Source: Chaetoceros tenuissimus (taxonomy: Eukaryota > Bacillariophyta > Thalassiosirophyceae > Chaetocerotales > Chaetocerotaceae). From it: a DNA stretch of 64,000 bases. Shown in pieces: positions 51,185 through 61,581 of this stretch. Under the pieces are notes generated by a model. That model had not been told where the DNA came from, ran no database searches, and was given only the letters and a program-made list of their open reading frames with translations. Positions within the stretch are counted from its first letter, which is position 1. Each line of letters begins with the position of its first letter. The position numbers were made by a program, and so were the translations under genes. The stretch spans positions 62,001 to 126,000 of the forward strand of contig BLLK01000058.1 in assembly GCA_021927905.1 (NCBI GenBank), given 5' to 3'.

Positions 51185-51601
51185 TTTTTAGAGATGGAGC
51201 GAATTCAACGGATCTACTCTGGGCAATTGTCTTTATTTAGCTTAGGAAAAATAAAATTAGACAGGTTTGCTTTTGATAGATGTTGCAATCGCAAAATCAG
51301 ATTTGATGGGGTACTCCTATCGCGATGTTTGTTGAATCCTTTTCCCTTCTTATCGCCATCCATCCAATCAATTCACAGAGGTATGAATACATCGGTGTTC
51401 TCAGTGTCGGTGAGGGTTTTGTGAGAGGCCAACAAAAAATACAGAGAATTGACACAGGTCAATAAGATCATTGACTGGAGCCAATAAGATCTAATTTGCA
51501 CTATTGACAGGACATTAATGATAGATGAGGTCCTACTGAAGAAAATAATCTTTCATAAGAATTAAAATTGCCAAGCAAGGCATTTTTCATTTCTACCATA
51601 T
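51185..51601. other. Intergenic spacer
   Basis: 417 bp between two minus-strand genes. An AATAAGAT motif with a CATTGAC/ATTGACA neighbourhood recurs around 51460-51510, too short and irregular to call a repeat family. Confidence 0.35.
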
Positions 51602-53548
51602 CTAGAATCCGATGTCTTGACTTGCATCGTCTTCTTCGTTTTCATTTTGTTCATCGTCATCGTCATCATCCTCAACTTCATACTCCAAAGAGATATCAAA
51701 CCTTGAACTAGGAGCGCCAATGCCAACATATTTTACAAATCTCATAGTTCCTGGGTCACGGTAAACGAGAGACAATGTATTATTACATGCCGAAACACTT
51801 AACAATTTCGTATCATCGTCTTCGTTATATTCGTCATCTGCTTCTTTTTTCTTTTCGCCTTCGGCCTCTTCATCCTCTTCGTCGTCGTCATCTGCTGCAA
51901 TATAACATTCAAATCCACCTTTATCATCTGATTGCCAAGTGATATCATGCTCTTCGTCCTCAGTGATTTCTTCCTTCATCCCCATAACACTTTGCTCTCC
52001 ATTTCCAGCAACAAAGCAAACAGTTGCGTCTAATACAGATTGCCTTGTAAGGATACCATAGTGAGCAATGGTGTAATCAAGACCTGGTCTGAACCTTCTC
52101 ACCCTTCCTCTGTAACCTAATGGCATGCCTAGACTCGTATAGGCTTTTAAAAGCCTTCCAAATGCTTCTGATTGTAACACGTGATCCTTTAAATGCTTTA
52201 AGATGGCACCACAAGTGTCATTTTTACCATCAACGGTTTTAGCTGGATTTCCAACGTACTCTAGAAATCGTTGCGTGTGTGCCGGTCCTCTTGATACCCA
52301 ATCACTCGACTCCCCTATCTTATAATCAAGAGATGGCTTGTCTTTCCCAATATTACAATTTAAGTCTTCTTTTTGCAGTAACTTTGAGATGTTCTTTTCA
52401 ATATCTATGCTGAAAAAGTGTCTGAGTTGCACCGATGAATCTTCTTCAAAACGTTCGCAAATATCTGTGATGTTTTCGGGCCGAAGATAAGTTGGATTGA
52501 TATAATTTGATAAGAAATTAAAGTCGTCTTTGGAAAGTTTGAATTTCTCATCCCCATCTTGTTCTTCATCACTTTTCTTGTCCTCACTCTTTTTGCAACA
52601 CATTGGGGTGAAATCCCCTTCAAAACCTTTACTTTCGGTTGCCACATTTTCTTTTTTTAATTGACTCAGGGAAGCATGTTCCATGTTCTGAGGCAATTCT
52701 TTTGCATGATACCATCCTTGGATAGACAATCTAGGACGATCGCAAAATACTTCTTGAACAGAATGAAATGAAACCCCAGGTTCAACGACGAAATATGCCA
52801 TGGAATTGAATTGTGGTAGTATTGTTTTGACTGGATTGGTACCTGGAACTTTACAATGTGATTTGTCATTCCCTTCAATACTCTTTTCTTCAAAGGATTC
52901 ATATAATTCCAATCTGCCTCCATCTTCATCAACCCATTCAGGTGCAGGATCAGTGAAATACAAAATATACGATATTTTTCTTGTTCCAATTACGTCATCA
53001 TGACATAATAAATGGCACCCTTTGGCATGACAATTAATTGCACAATCAACCTGATCAGTAAGAGTTCCTTTTGGTAAATTGGATATACTTTCAACGTACT
53101 CCCTCCATTCTTTGGAATAAAGAGATTTCCGAAGTTTCATGATAGATGGGATAGTTGAGTGCAACTCATTTGCCTCCTTCTCATCGTCTGCCTTTAAATT
53201 CGCAAGATCCATAGACTGGTACACTCTGAACAGATCTGATTCCTTGTACTTAGCTTTGAGATTGTGTTTCACTTCGTCTAGCACTTTTTCTGCATTGACT
53301 TTGTGAGTAAGTGGTTTTCAACGATGATAATTTTAGAACTTAGCAGAAAAAATCTACTCACCTGCAAATCCATCGACAAATAGACCTTTTAAGAGGCCAT
53401 GAGAGTAAGGCTTTGCTTCGGAATACGCAGTCGCATATTTTTCAGGGTTTGAAAGAATATCTTTGGAAAAGACATCAAGAGGTGATTCTTCTTCTGTATC
53501 ACAAGTTGCTCTTGCTCGCTTCGTAGGAGGTGCTTCACTGTCGGACAT
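51602..53548 (-). CDS. OGFOD1: OGFOD1/Tpa1-type prolyl hydroxylase (2OG-Fe(II) oxygenase)
   Basis: Two exons (53548-53362, 53289-51602) with a 72 bp phase-1 intron encode 624 residues. The first dioxygenase domain carries the iron triad: HDD in LLCHDDVIGTRK, the distal His in VSFHSVQEV and Arg in DRPRLSIQGWY. The strand TRKISYILYFTDPAPEW with EDGGRLELYE is characteristic of OGFOD1/Tpa1. A second, catalytically empty domain follows (about 300-624), as in the family: LSNYINPTYLRPENI, a long helical part and GYRGRVRRFRPGLDYTIAHYG. Long acidic inserts (EDEEAEGEKKK, DDDDDEQNENE) are species-specific. The human and yeast proteins hydroxylate a proline of ribosomal protein uS12, tuning translation. 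Confidence 0.9.
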
Positions 53549-54057
53549 TTTCAGAAGAGCTCAAGATTTCGGAAGAGTTTATGTGCTTTTATTACGAACA
53601 ACTAAGATGCTGAATCATGAAGATAAAGCAATACAACTAACTGAAAGGTATGAAGTATGAAAATCTTACTGACAATGCAATAATGCAATTGAGTGGCTTC
53701 AAAAGATGCGAACCCCGACGGAAATCTATTCAAAGAACGAAAGAAAGGGGAAGAAGAAAAGGACAAAACTACATTGATGTTTGACATTGGATATCTTTTT
53801 GTTTGATACCACTTGAATGAGATGAATAGACGATGATGTAAATGATGAGTGCATACATGTGATGAACAAAACTGGCGATTTTTATAAATAAAGAACCATA
53901 TATAATTTTGTAATTTGATCACGCCGACGGAAATTTCGCTAAATTTGCTAGCTAGCTCGAAATAGGATAGAAGACTGAATACAACAAGTTTTGGTATTGT
54001 CAAAAGGAAAGGGAAGAAACACTTAGAGCCTTAGCACTTTCCGAGGCCTAAGAGAGT
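53549..54057. promoter_or_regulatory. Divergent intergenic region
   Basis: 509 bp between OGFOD1 (-) and the DUF445 gene (+). A 133-codon minus-strand frame (53602-54003) starts with TTG, has no motifs and I reject it as a gene. No repeat recognised. Confidence 0.35.
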
Positions 54058-55803
54058 ATGTATGAATTCAAGATGAAGAATAGACATGTTAAGCATTGTC
54101 GTCGCGGTCCTTCGGTCCATTTATTCTTGGTTATGTCAATATTAATATTATCCACCATTGATCCTATCGAAGCATTCACGCAACACTCATCTTCGGCAGT
54201 GACGCATCCAATACGGTCTATATCAAGCGTTTCCTCTGCTACAATAACTCAATGGCGATCATCACAAAGCATAGTATTTAGAGATGCAAAGATTCGACGA
54301 AAGACATGTCTAACGACTGCGAACGAAGATAATCAAGAGTCACATTCCATTTCAAAACGTGAGAAGTTCCTAAAGGCTCCAATACGTAAGGCTGTTAAAA
54401 AGTTCAAAACGAAACCTGGAACATATCTGCTGATTCCATGTATAGCAGCTATTGTTGGATGGTTTACAAATTGGTTAGCAGTGCAGATGATTTTCTATCC
54501 CATCAAGTACAGAGGATTGCCAATTATTGTTAAACCAGAAGTACCACTTGGGTTGCTAGGGTGGCAGGGGATTGTTCCATGTAAGACACGAACTATGAGC
54601 GAAGCAATGGTTCATATGGTAACTTCTCAACTTCTATCTGTACAAGAAGTGTTTAAAAGACTAGATCCTAAAGAGGTTGCAAATTTGCTTGCGCCAGAAG
54701 TACCAAAATTAGGTCAAAGTATTGTGGAAGATATCATACCGAAGCAAAAAGGAGGAATTAGTTCCTTTCTAACTTCGTTGCCTACAGCAATTTTTACTGG
54801 TTTGCCAGATCAAACACAGGCTGTTCTAGCAAAGATGAATCATAATTTTCTGAAGGACTTTACAATCGCTATGCAAGATCAAATAGGAAATTTACTGAAT
54901 GTGAAAAATTGTGTTGTGAATCAAATGTTGGAAGACAGGAGTAGATTAGGATTATTATTCCAAAAGTGTGGTCAAAAAGAGCTTGATTTCCTCACAAATT
55001 CAGGTTTATGGTTTGGTTTCTTGTTGGGATTGATCCAAATGGCAGTAGCCTTATTTTGGGATAATCCATGGAGTTTGAGTATTGGGGGAGGTATTGTCGG
55101 TTTGGCAACGAATTGGCTAGCATTGAAATGGATTTTTGAGCCTGTAAACCCTACAAAGGTTGGTCCGTTTATCTTACAGGGGCAATTTCTTCGAAGGCAG
55201 AAAGAAGTAGCTAAAGAATTTAGTGATTTTTTCGCTACAAGAATTCTCACAAGTGAGCAAATGTTTCATTCCATCATGACAGACCCTGAAACTGCGCCTG
55301 TTTTTGAAAGACTTTTTACACAACACTTTACAAAATTTGCTGCTGCGGTATCTTCTGGGTTAGGAGTCCTACCAGAACCCGAGGTGCTGAGAATGGCGGC
55401 AAAGAGAGCAGTAGAAAAGTTGCCGAATCATATTGGTGTTTTACATGGTTATGTTAACGACAAGTTGCAGTTACAAGAGACTTTGCGAATTTCCATGGAA
55501 GGAATGACAAGTGCTCAATTTGAACGAGTATTGCATCCAATTTTTGAAGAGGATGAACTTACTCTAATACTGGCTGGTGCTGCATTAGGATTTGCTGCTG
55601 GGTTGGTGCAGCAAGGGCTTGAAACTGGAAAAATCCAGCTGAAACTTCCAAATAGAAAAGAAATAATGAACAGATTGAAAAACATTCCTCGGTGGCTCAA
55701 ATCTTTTACACCAAATCACATGCGCAAAAAGTTTGTAGCTATGATTCAATCGATAGAAGAAAAGATTAGAAATATACTGAGAAATAAGAAAACGGAGATA
55801 TGA
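54058..55803 (+). CDS. Plastid-targeted DUF445 membrane protein
   Basis: Single exon, 581 residues (ATG 54058; a second in-frame Met is five codons on). The signal peptide ends PIEAF before TQHSS, the plastid import site, with a basic transit region to about residue 110. The mature protein starts with a helix (YLLIPCIAAIVGWFTNWLAV) and carries the DUF445 blocks GWQGIVPCKTRTMSEAMV, LVGLATNWLALKWIFEPV-like (VGLATNWLALKWIFEPV) and KVGPFILQGQFLRRQ. The TNWLA motif occurs twice, as is usual for this family. Hydrophobic helices near 320-345 and 495-515 add further membrane contacts. DUF445 is common in bacteria; its role is unknown. Envelope or thylakoid location is inferred. Confidence 0.85.
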   Translation: MYEFKMKNRHVKHCRRGPSVHLFLVMSILILSTIDPIEAFTQHSSSAVTHPIRSISSVSSATITQWRSSQSIVFRDAKIRRKTCLTTANEDNQESHSISKREKFLKAPIRKAVKKFKTKPGTYLLIPCIAAIVGWFTNWLAVQMIFYPIKYRGLPIIVKPEVPLGLLGWQGIVPCKTRTMSEAMVHMVTSQLLSVQEVFKRLDPKEVANLLAPEVPKLGQSIVEDIIPKQKGGISSFLTSLPTAIFTGLPDQTQAVLAKMNHNFLKDFTIAMQDQIGNLLNVKNCVVNQMLEDRSRLGLLFQKCGQKELDFLTNSGLWFGFLLGLIQMAVALFWDNPWSLSIGGGIVGLATNWLALKWIFEPVNPTKVGPFILQGQFLRRQKEVAKEFSDFFATRILTSEQMFHSIMTDPETAPVFERLFTQHFTKFAAAVSSGLGVLPEPEVLRMAAKRAVEKLPNHIGVLHGYVNDKLQLQETLRISMEGMTSAQFERVLHPIFEEDELTLILAGAALGFAAGLVQQGLETGKIQLKLPNRKEIMNRLKNIPRWLKSFTPNHMRKKFVAMIQSIEEKIRNILRNKKTEI

Positions 55804-56325
55804 GAGATGCTCATAATAAGAATTTTCGTTGTTACAATTTTCAACGAAGAATAATTCCTTCTCACTTGACCCCTTGCCTATTCGTATATGATTATATTTT
55901 GCTATCATTTCTTTTATCTTATTGAATAAAACTCTCTTCCTCGAGCTTTTGAGATGAAGGGCTGGTTTTCAGTTTCTGGCTGGTCTTTCTTCTTACTTCC
56001 TTGCATTTATGAAATGCGGGATCATTCACTTTTGTTATAAAGATAAAGTATTTCGAACCTCCGATATGGCCAAGGTTAATTCTTCCAGGAGTATGTTTTA
56101 GAATATGTAGAGATCCTTTATGTGAAAAATGACAAAATTTTTACTAGTGTTACTTTTATCAATATCCGTTTGTCGTCTACCGGCTTAACATATCTCTTTC
56201 CAACATAGGTAAACCAGCACTTCAATTTACAGTTTTTCACGAATATCTCAAAAATAAGGCACCAGGAAAGATCTATTTTCGTGAGTATGTAGATGTACAA
56301 CTATGTTCCTATCCTAGAGATGTAT
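55804..56325. other. Convergent intergenic spacer
   Basis: 522 bp between the 3' ends of the DUF445 gene (+) and the first thylakoid protein gene (-). Only short unsupported frames; no repeat or RNA recognised. Confidence 0.35.
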
Positions 56326-56628
56326 TTATGGCTTAACAAGGGTTCCGTATCCAATGGAGAATCCAACAGCAAGAGATACAACACAAGCTACAAGTCCTGC
56401 TCCGTATCCAATTACAGTTGCCTCATCAACATCAGCAGCGTTAGCAGCGAATGGAGCCATAGCAGTAGCAAAAGCAGCAACAGCAGCCTTGTTGTCAGCA
56501 GCCTTAGCCTCTACCTTTGGAACAACTCCAGCAGGCTTGAAGGAAGTCTTTGGGGAAGGGGTAGAGAAAGCAGAAGCGCATGCTACAACAGCAGCGAAGA
56601 TAAGAGCGATGGTCTGGTAGGTCTTCAT
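56326..56628 (-). CDS. Small thylakoid membrane protein, copy 1
   Basis: Single exon, 100 residues. A tripartite layout is visible: signal peptide ending ACASAF before STPS (plastid site), a short transit region, an Ala-rich thylakoid-type signal (FATAMAPFAANA), then a mature part of about 35 residues. This begins DVDEATVIGYGAG and contains one membrane helix (LVACVVSLAVGFSIGYG), ending TLVKP. It has the size and layout of nuclear-encoded photosystem or cytochrome b6f small subunits (PsbX, PsbY, PsbW, PsbM type), but I cannot assign which. The protein is identical to that of copy 2 at 57061. Codons are strongly biased (GCT, GCA for Ala), as in highly expressed genes. Confidence 0.85.
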   Translation of the reverse strand: MKTYQTIALIFAAVVACASAFSTPSPKTSFKPAGVVPKVEAKAADNKAAVAAFATAMAPFAANAADVDEATVIGYGAGLVACVVSLAVGFSIGYGTLVKP

Positions 56629-57060
56629 TGTAAATTAGTTATTGGGAGTGTTAGTAAAATGTATCTTTTGTTTTTATGAGAATAGTGAAAGGCGAAAAAA
56701 TGAAATCTTTTCGTTGAAAAAGAACCATGTTGAAGTCTCCAATGATCTTCGAATGCATTCTTCAACACACCAAACGAGCTTTGTCTTCAAGTTTCATGCT
56801 CAATAACTTCAAAAGACCCGGATATCGTAATTCTTGCTATTTAATATCTAGTTCTAGCTAGATAACGAGACACTTGAAGAAGAAATGTGTCAAAAATCTC
56901 TCTTCTTCTCATCTCTATCGTAATCGTTTTGTGAATGTGACGTATGTGCAGCTTTCAGACATGAAAATTTCATGCAAAAACAAAGCCAGCAAGCCGGCAA
57001 AACAGACTTTGCATCACCTTCATAAATTTTCACACTCCAATCCAATACATAACATTTACA
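56629..57060. promoter_or_regulatory. Bidirectional promoter between two identical genes
   Basis: 432 bp separate the two start codons. Just before each ATG the sequence is ATTTACA on the coding strand; the rest of the two leaders has diverged. Near 56857-56863 a CTAGCTAG stretch occurs. Shared expression of the two copies is inferred, not shown. Confidence 0.5.
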
Positions 57061-57363
57061 ATGAAGACCTACCAGACCATCGCTCTTATCTTCGCTGCTG
57101 TTGTAGCATGCGCTTCTGCTTTCTCCACCCCATCCCCAAAGACCTCCTTCAAGCCTGCTGGAGTTGTTCCAAAGGTGGAGGCTAAGGCTGCTGACAACAA
57201 GGCTGCTGTTGCTGCATTCGCTACTGCTATGGCTCCATTCGCTGCTAACGCTGCTGATGTTGATGAGGCAACTGTAATTGGATACGGAGCAGGACTTGTA
57301 GCTTGTGTTGTATCTCTTGCTGTTGGATTCTCCATTGGATACGGAACCCTTGTTAAGCCATAA
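57061..57363 (+). CDS. Small thylakoid membrane protein, copy 2
   Basis: Single exon, 100 residues, with exactly the same amino acid sequence as the minus-strand copy at 56326. By direct comparison the two coding sequences differ at six positions, all synonymous and all in the first two thirds (leader and linker). The mature region is identical at the nucleotide level. Outside the coding regions there is no obvious similarity. It therefore looks like a recent inverted duplication or a pair kept alike by gene conversion. Role as for copy 1: a one-helix thylakoid protein with lumenal N-terminus and stromal C-terminus, by the targeting layout. Confidence 0.87.
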   Translation: MKTYQTIALIFAAVVACASAFSTPSPKTSFKPAGVVPKVEAKAADNKAAVAAFATAMAPFAANAADVDEATVIGYGAGLVACVVSLAVGFSIGYGTLVKP

Positions 57364-58176
57364 GTCAGTCGTTTGTGTTCCTCTTCCACTGCTACAATAA
57401 TTCTCAGGATAGTCTGTAAAGGTACCAGTGCGGTCGAGACTGTAATGGGAAGTTGTGGACTTAATTTAATGGTATCTATGTCTTTAGAAGATGTATATAA
57501 CTAACAATAAAAATAAGAAAAATTGCTCCACAAAGCTCTTGTGTTTATCTATTGCCTACAAATAGTTTCATGTCTTCAGAGTGCATTTTTCCTTGTCATA
57601 GCTGCTAGACTTAGCCATGGACAATTCAGTTCACCGAGCAGGTGACAAGATCATTGGATGGCCACTGATATCTTGCCTGTGGTTTTGCAGAGTTCGGATA
57701 TATCCTAACGGAACTCATATCCTTTTTGTAATTACCAACATAACACAACAACAATGATGGACGTTTTGGATTTATTTTCTTTTTTGTTCAAGTTGTGTCT
57801 TGGTGTCTTTTCCGGGTCCTCAAAATTTTCTCATACTTCCCAATATTTTTCGGCATTTTCACCGTTGAAATACGTCATACCTACGTCATCATATTTTCGA
57901 TTTTTGCTGTAGCTAGCTACATAGGCATGTAGCTAGGATATTAAAATAGTTAGTAAGTACGTGCACAACTTTTCTTTCAATCGATCATCCACAGCAGCAT
58001 CCAGCATCCAGCAACTATGAAGTAGAATAGAAGAATCATTGTTTCTTTGTGTATGTATGAACAATTTTAGTATAGAAAACGGAGGACACTGGAACTCTTA
58101 CCTTGCGTGTTTAGACTTTTCTTAATGGCAAAGATTTGGGAAGTACTTTGATATACGTAATAAAAATCACCCAGAA
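57364..58176. promoter_or_regulatory. Intergenic spacer with two CRE-like sites
   Basis: 813 bp between two plus-strand genes. TACGTCA (minus strand TGACGTA) occurs at 57871-57877 and 57882-57888, exactly 11 bp apart, about 290 bp before the next start codon. TGACGT-type sites bind bZIP factors and act in CO2/cAMP-responsive promoters of diatoms. No gene recognised. Confidence 0.4.
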
Positions 58177-59610
58177 ATGACAAAACATGGCACCCTTTCA
58201 TCGAAAAGATTCGTGTTCATCATTGCTGTTTTTATCAGCATGAGAGAATGTTTCTCGTTACTTCATGGGCAAATGCACCGTCCATTCCAAAGGTTCTCTC
58301 CATCTTGTAACAAGGATCTCATATCGTCTGCTCTTCATGCTGCGAAGGATTTTCACACTGCATACGAATATATAGCACGACAAAAGGGAGAAAAGTACTC
58401 ATCATATGTATCTTGGTTGGATCCTTCAGAACTCATAATACCTTCGCCTCCTAAACCAAAAGAAAGACAGATGGGATTTCAAATTGATCGTGATATAGAA
58501 GAAGAAACTAATATTCCAGATAAGGCAGAAATTCTGTCGGAAAAAGTAGATACCTTCAGGCTGCCCATATATCCTGTTTCAGCAGTTCATCTCCCGTCAT
58601 CGGCAACCCAAACTTTACATAATACACAAATGAAAAATGTCAAAATGAGCAGAGATTTAAGAGATAAAATGTGGAACGTTGATACAAAGGATCTTTTTCA
58701 AAATGATAAAGGATCTGAAAAACAATTGCCATGCTTCGTCTTGACATTGTTTGCACAAGACACATTTCGGCTAGCTTCAACTGGAACACTGATGGAAGTC
58801 ATATCAATGGAGGATACATATGATTTAGATAAGAAGTTGATTCGCGTCGTTGTCAAGTGTAAAGCAGTTAGTATTGTTGATATTGAAGGTTTTGAAAAAG
58901 AAACTATAGAGAAGGAAAATGATTATCTCATTGGTCGAGTCAAATTACGAGAAATTGGACATGACAACATCCACAGCATAGTTGACGAAGAAGATAAAGA
59001 AGCGAAAGCAATAATACAGAGAGTGACAAAGGACTATAATGATGTCCGAGATATGTATACGAACACTGAAAGTATTGCTTCCAAAGAATTACCTCCGTAC
59101 GCTCGTGATGCTGTCCAGGCAAACATCATTGAATGTTCTGAAGATGGCTTCTTGAATAAATCAAGGTTTTGGGATGTGGCTGAATGCTGGCAAATGCTAT
59201 GCAATACAATAAAAGATGCGAGAAGAGTTGATTTGCAATCAGATGTCAATGAGATTATGATTGATGCAGCTTCTAAGAAGAAAGGACCATTGAAACTTCC
59301 AATCAAGAGGCATGAATTACCAGACGATGTTCAAAGTAAGATAATAAAGATGGAACAAGAAGCTAGTGAAGACTTTTTGAGTTGTGGACTGGATCCAGCA
59401 ATTGATTTTCAACTTTTGATGGGAGTTGGGCGAGAAGGAAATATTAATAGCAATCAGATTCATTTAGAACGTGTGACATATCTAGCAGAGATGATTAAAA
59501 GAGAAAAAGATCGCCTTGAAGTGAAGGAAAAGTTGAAGAATATATTTGTAGATGATTCAAAAGAAGAGATATCAAACAAGCAGGATTTCTGGGACAAATT
59601 TTTTGAATAG
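58177..59610 (+). CDS. LON N-terminal (PUA-like) domain protein
   Basis: Single exon, 477 residues. A hydrophobic leader (FVFIIAVFISMRECFS) precedes a LON substrate-binding domain at about residues 120-265: RLPIYPVSAVHLPSS, a CFVLTLFAQDTFRLASTGTL strand pair, DKKLIRVVVKCKAVSIVDIE and NDYLIGRVKLRE. The helical second half includes LPDDVQSKIIKMEQEASEDF and HLERVTYLAEMIKREKDRLE, as in LON-domain proteins. No ATPase or protease domain follows, so it is not a complete Lon protease. Stand-alone LON proteins occur in plants and algae, often in plastids. The leader ends in CFSLLHG, with Phe-Ser rather than a clean Ala-Phe, so the compartment is uncertain. Confidence 0.75.
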   Translation: MTKHGTLSSKRFVFIIAVFISMRECFSLLHGQMHRPFQRFSPSCNKDLISSALHAAKDFHTAYEYIARQKGEKYSSYVSWLDPSELIIPSPPKPKERQMGFQIDRDIEEETNIPDKAEILSEKVDTFRLPIYPVSAVHLPSSATQTLHNTQMKNVKMSRDLRDKMWNVDTKDLFQNDKGSEKQLPCFVLTLFAQDTFRLASTGTLMEVISMEDTYDLDKKLIRVVVKCKAVSIVDIEGFEKETIEKENDYLIGRVKLREIGHDNIHSIVDEEDKEAKAIIQRVTKDYNDVRDMYTNTESIASKELPPYARDAVQANIIECSEDGFLNKSRFWDVAECWQMLCNTIKDARRVDLQSDVNEIMIDAASKKKGPLKLPIKRHELPDDVQSKIIKMEQEASEDFLSCGLDPAIDFQLLMGVGREGNINSNQIHLERVTYLAEMIKREKDRLEVKEKLKNIFVDDSKEEISNKQDFWDKFFE

Positions 59611-59968
59611 ATTATGCTTTTCTTCGTTACTTTGCTGCTAATATATGAGCGTGCAGTATGGAACTAGAATCACTTAAAGTGACTTTAAGTATTCAATAGA
59701 GATAGACGAATCAAATTACTTATTATCATTCAATTCCACCAAAAAAGTAAAATTTGAATATATATTTCTTGTCCTTCCCTTTTCTATCTTTTTTTAAAAA
59801 TGAGTCTTGTTCAGTCAAACCAGGTCAAACCACCACCAGTTCAGAGTTCACTACACCAGTACTGTTCGCTTCATCACACAGCACAACAGTAGTATTCTAG
59901 AAATAGATAAAAGATAGACCCAGAAATCCAAAGTAAACGTATTCACACTAGGGATATAGAATATAAAT
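59611..59968. other. Intergenic spacer
   Basis: 358 bp between two plus-strand genes, containing the AT-rich 3' flank and the promoter of the first SUMO gene. Nothing else recognised. Confidence 0.35.
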
Positions 59969-60529
59969 ATGAGTGGAGACAAGGTCGATGATGAAGCACC
60001 TCCTCAGAAGGAGAAGGCAGAGCAACTTACACTCCGTGTTCGTGATCAGGTGAGTTACTGTATCTGTCGAAAATAGTATCTTTTGTATTTGATAGGGCAA
60101 TACAGATTCTGGCAAGTTGCATTTGTCTTTTGGCTTTGCATATAAGTATCATTCTTGATTATGGGTACAGAACAATAGGAAATGTTATGAATACATGTAT
60201 ATGAAAATACATTGAAAACATCGAAATCCAGTACTCATCCGTCCATCACTGAGGAAATTTTTGGGAAAGATATCTTTGAATCCTGATGACTAACAAATTT
60301 TGGAACTTTATAGACTGGAGAAGAAATGTTTTTCAAAATTAAAAAGACAACAAAAATGGGCAAAGTTTTCGACACATATGCACAACGAAAGGGGGTACAA
60401 GTAGGTTCACTTCGATTTCTTCTTGATGGAGAAAGAATCGATTCAATGCAAACACCAAAACTTCTTGAACTTGAGGACCAAGACCAAATTGATTGTGTGT
60501 TGGAACAAGTTGGTGGAAACATCATGTAA
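59969..60529 (+). CDS. SUMO: SUMO (small ubiquitin-like modifier), copy 1
   Basis: Two exons (59969-60049, 60314-60529) with an unusually long 264 bp phase-0 intron encode 98 residues. The spliced product shows the SUMO core: LTLRVRDQ joined to TGEEMFFKIKKTTKMGKVFD, then YAQRKGVQVGSLRFLLDGERI, TPKLLELEDQDQIDCVLEQ and the VGG terminus. Processing after Gly-Gly would release a three-residue tail (NIM). The acidic N-terminal extension of about 20 residues is typical. SUMO is conjugated to lysines of target proteins by E1/E2/E3 enzymes. A second SUMO gene follows in the same orientation at 61158, with its intron at the same place. Confidence 0.95.
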
Positions 60530-61157
60530 TTGGAATATGAAAATCATTCATGGAGCTTCTTGGAAAAATGGAGCAGATCAAAAGTAGAATGAAATTACTA
60601 GAAAGGAATGATAGAAATTTACACCAAGCGGGATGGAAAAAGATGTTTCTATGATTATTATACTGAAGATATAGCATGGTGCATTCTTCTAAGATAATCA
60701 TCATTATTATAATTGATTGTTTGAATCATTATAAATCTCAACAAAATAATTTCCTCGGCTCCATTGACACTCCATTGACAAACTCCTAAATTTGATACAG
60801 TCTCCGAAATGAAATAATTACTTGTTGTATAGACCTAACATGTAGGTATATTCTTTGTCCAATTCCCGTTGTTGCCGTGGAGACTACCACTAAGAGAGTA
60901 TCTTCGTTTTATCAATGTTCAGTCCAAAACTGAAAAAAATGAAAATTGATGTCAATTCAGTCTTTTCTAGGGTTTTAGTCGTGTAGAATAATGAAATTGC
61001 GCGCCAACTTCATTTTTACTGTTTTGATCGCAGCAGCAGCGAACTCTCAAGATTTGCTGCAGCAGATAGATGAACACGATATCTTCATATCTAAACCATC
61101 ACTAGAGATCACATATAACAGCCCGCATTTGATTTACTTTACAATACTACATACATC
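60530..61157. other. Spacer between the two SUMO genes
   Basis: 628 bp. A 66-codon frame from 60991 with a hydrophobic start overlaps the first SUMO exon and has no further support, so it is not called. No repeat or RNA recognised. Confidence 0.35.
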
Positions 61158-61581
61158 ATGTCAGACGAAAAAGATACCAAGCCAGACGTAGGTGGATCCG
61201 AGCAGATCACTATTCGCGTTCGTGACCAGGTTAGTTTATGATATATTGACAAATACTCGCTTTACATTTAGGTATTCTTGCGATTTCATAGTGGGAACCT
61301 TCTTTCCATTCGAGTTTTGGTGACATTCATTTCAAAATCTCTCACCAATTATCCCATTTTGTATATAGAGTGGAGAAGAGACTGTATTCAAGATCAAGCA
61401 AACTACCAAAATGTCAAAGGTTTTCAATGCATATGCTCAACGTAAGGGACTTGATCCTAAGGCACTTCGCTTCCTTCTAGATGGACAACGTATTGCTGAT
61501 GACGAGACACCAAAAACTCTTGAGCTTGAGGATGAGGACCAAATTGATTGTTTGCTTGAACAGCTTGGAGGGGAGTGCTAG
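61158..61581 (+). CDS. SUMO: SUMO, copy 2
   Basis: Two exons (61158-61229, 61369-61581) with a 139 bp phase-0 intron encode 94 residues. The core matches copy 1: ITIRVRDQ joined to SGEETVFKIKQTTKMSKVFN, AYAQRKGLDPKALRFLLDGQ, ETPKTLELEDEDQIDCLLEQ, then LGG and a two-residue tail (EC). The intron sits after the same RVRDQ motif as in copy 1, so the two arose by tandem duplication after the intron was gained. The tails to be removed differ (NIM and EC), as do N-terminal extensions, so the copies may be processed or used differently. Codon use here is more biased than in copy 1, suggesting this is the more highly expressed gene. Confidence 0.95.

Noticed and set aside
53602-54003. 133-codon minus-strand frame between OGFOD1 and DUF445
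   Set aside because: It begins with TTG, has no family motif, and its hydrophobic and His-rich runs look like chance translation of AT-rich promoter DNA.
60991-61191. 66-codon frame with a signal-peptide-like start before SUMO copy 2
   Set aside because: It overlaps the first SUMO exon in another frame and no protein family follows the hydrophobic start.
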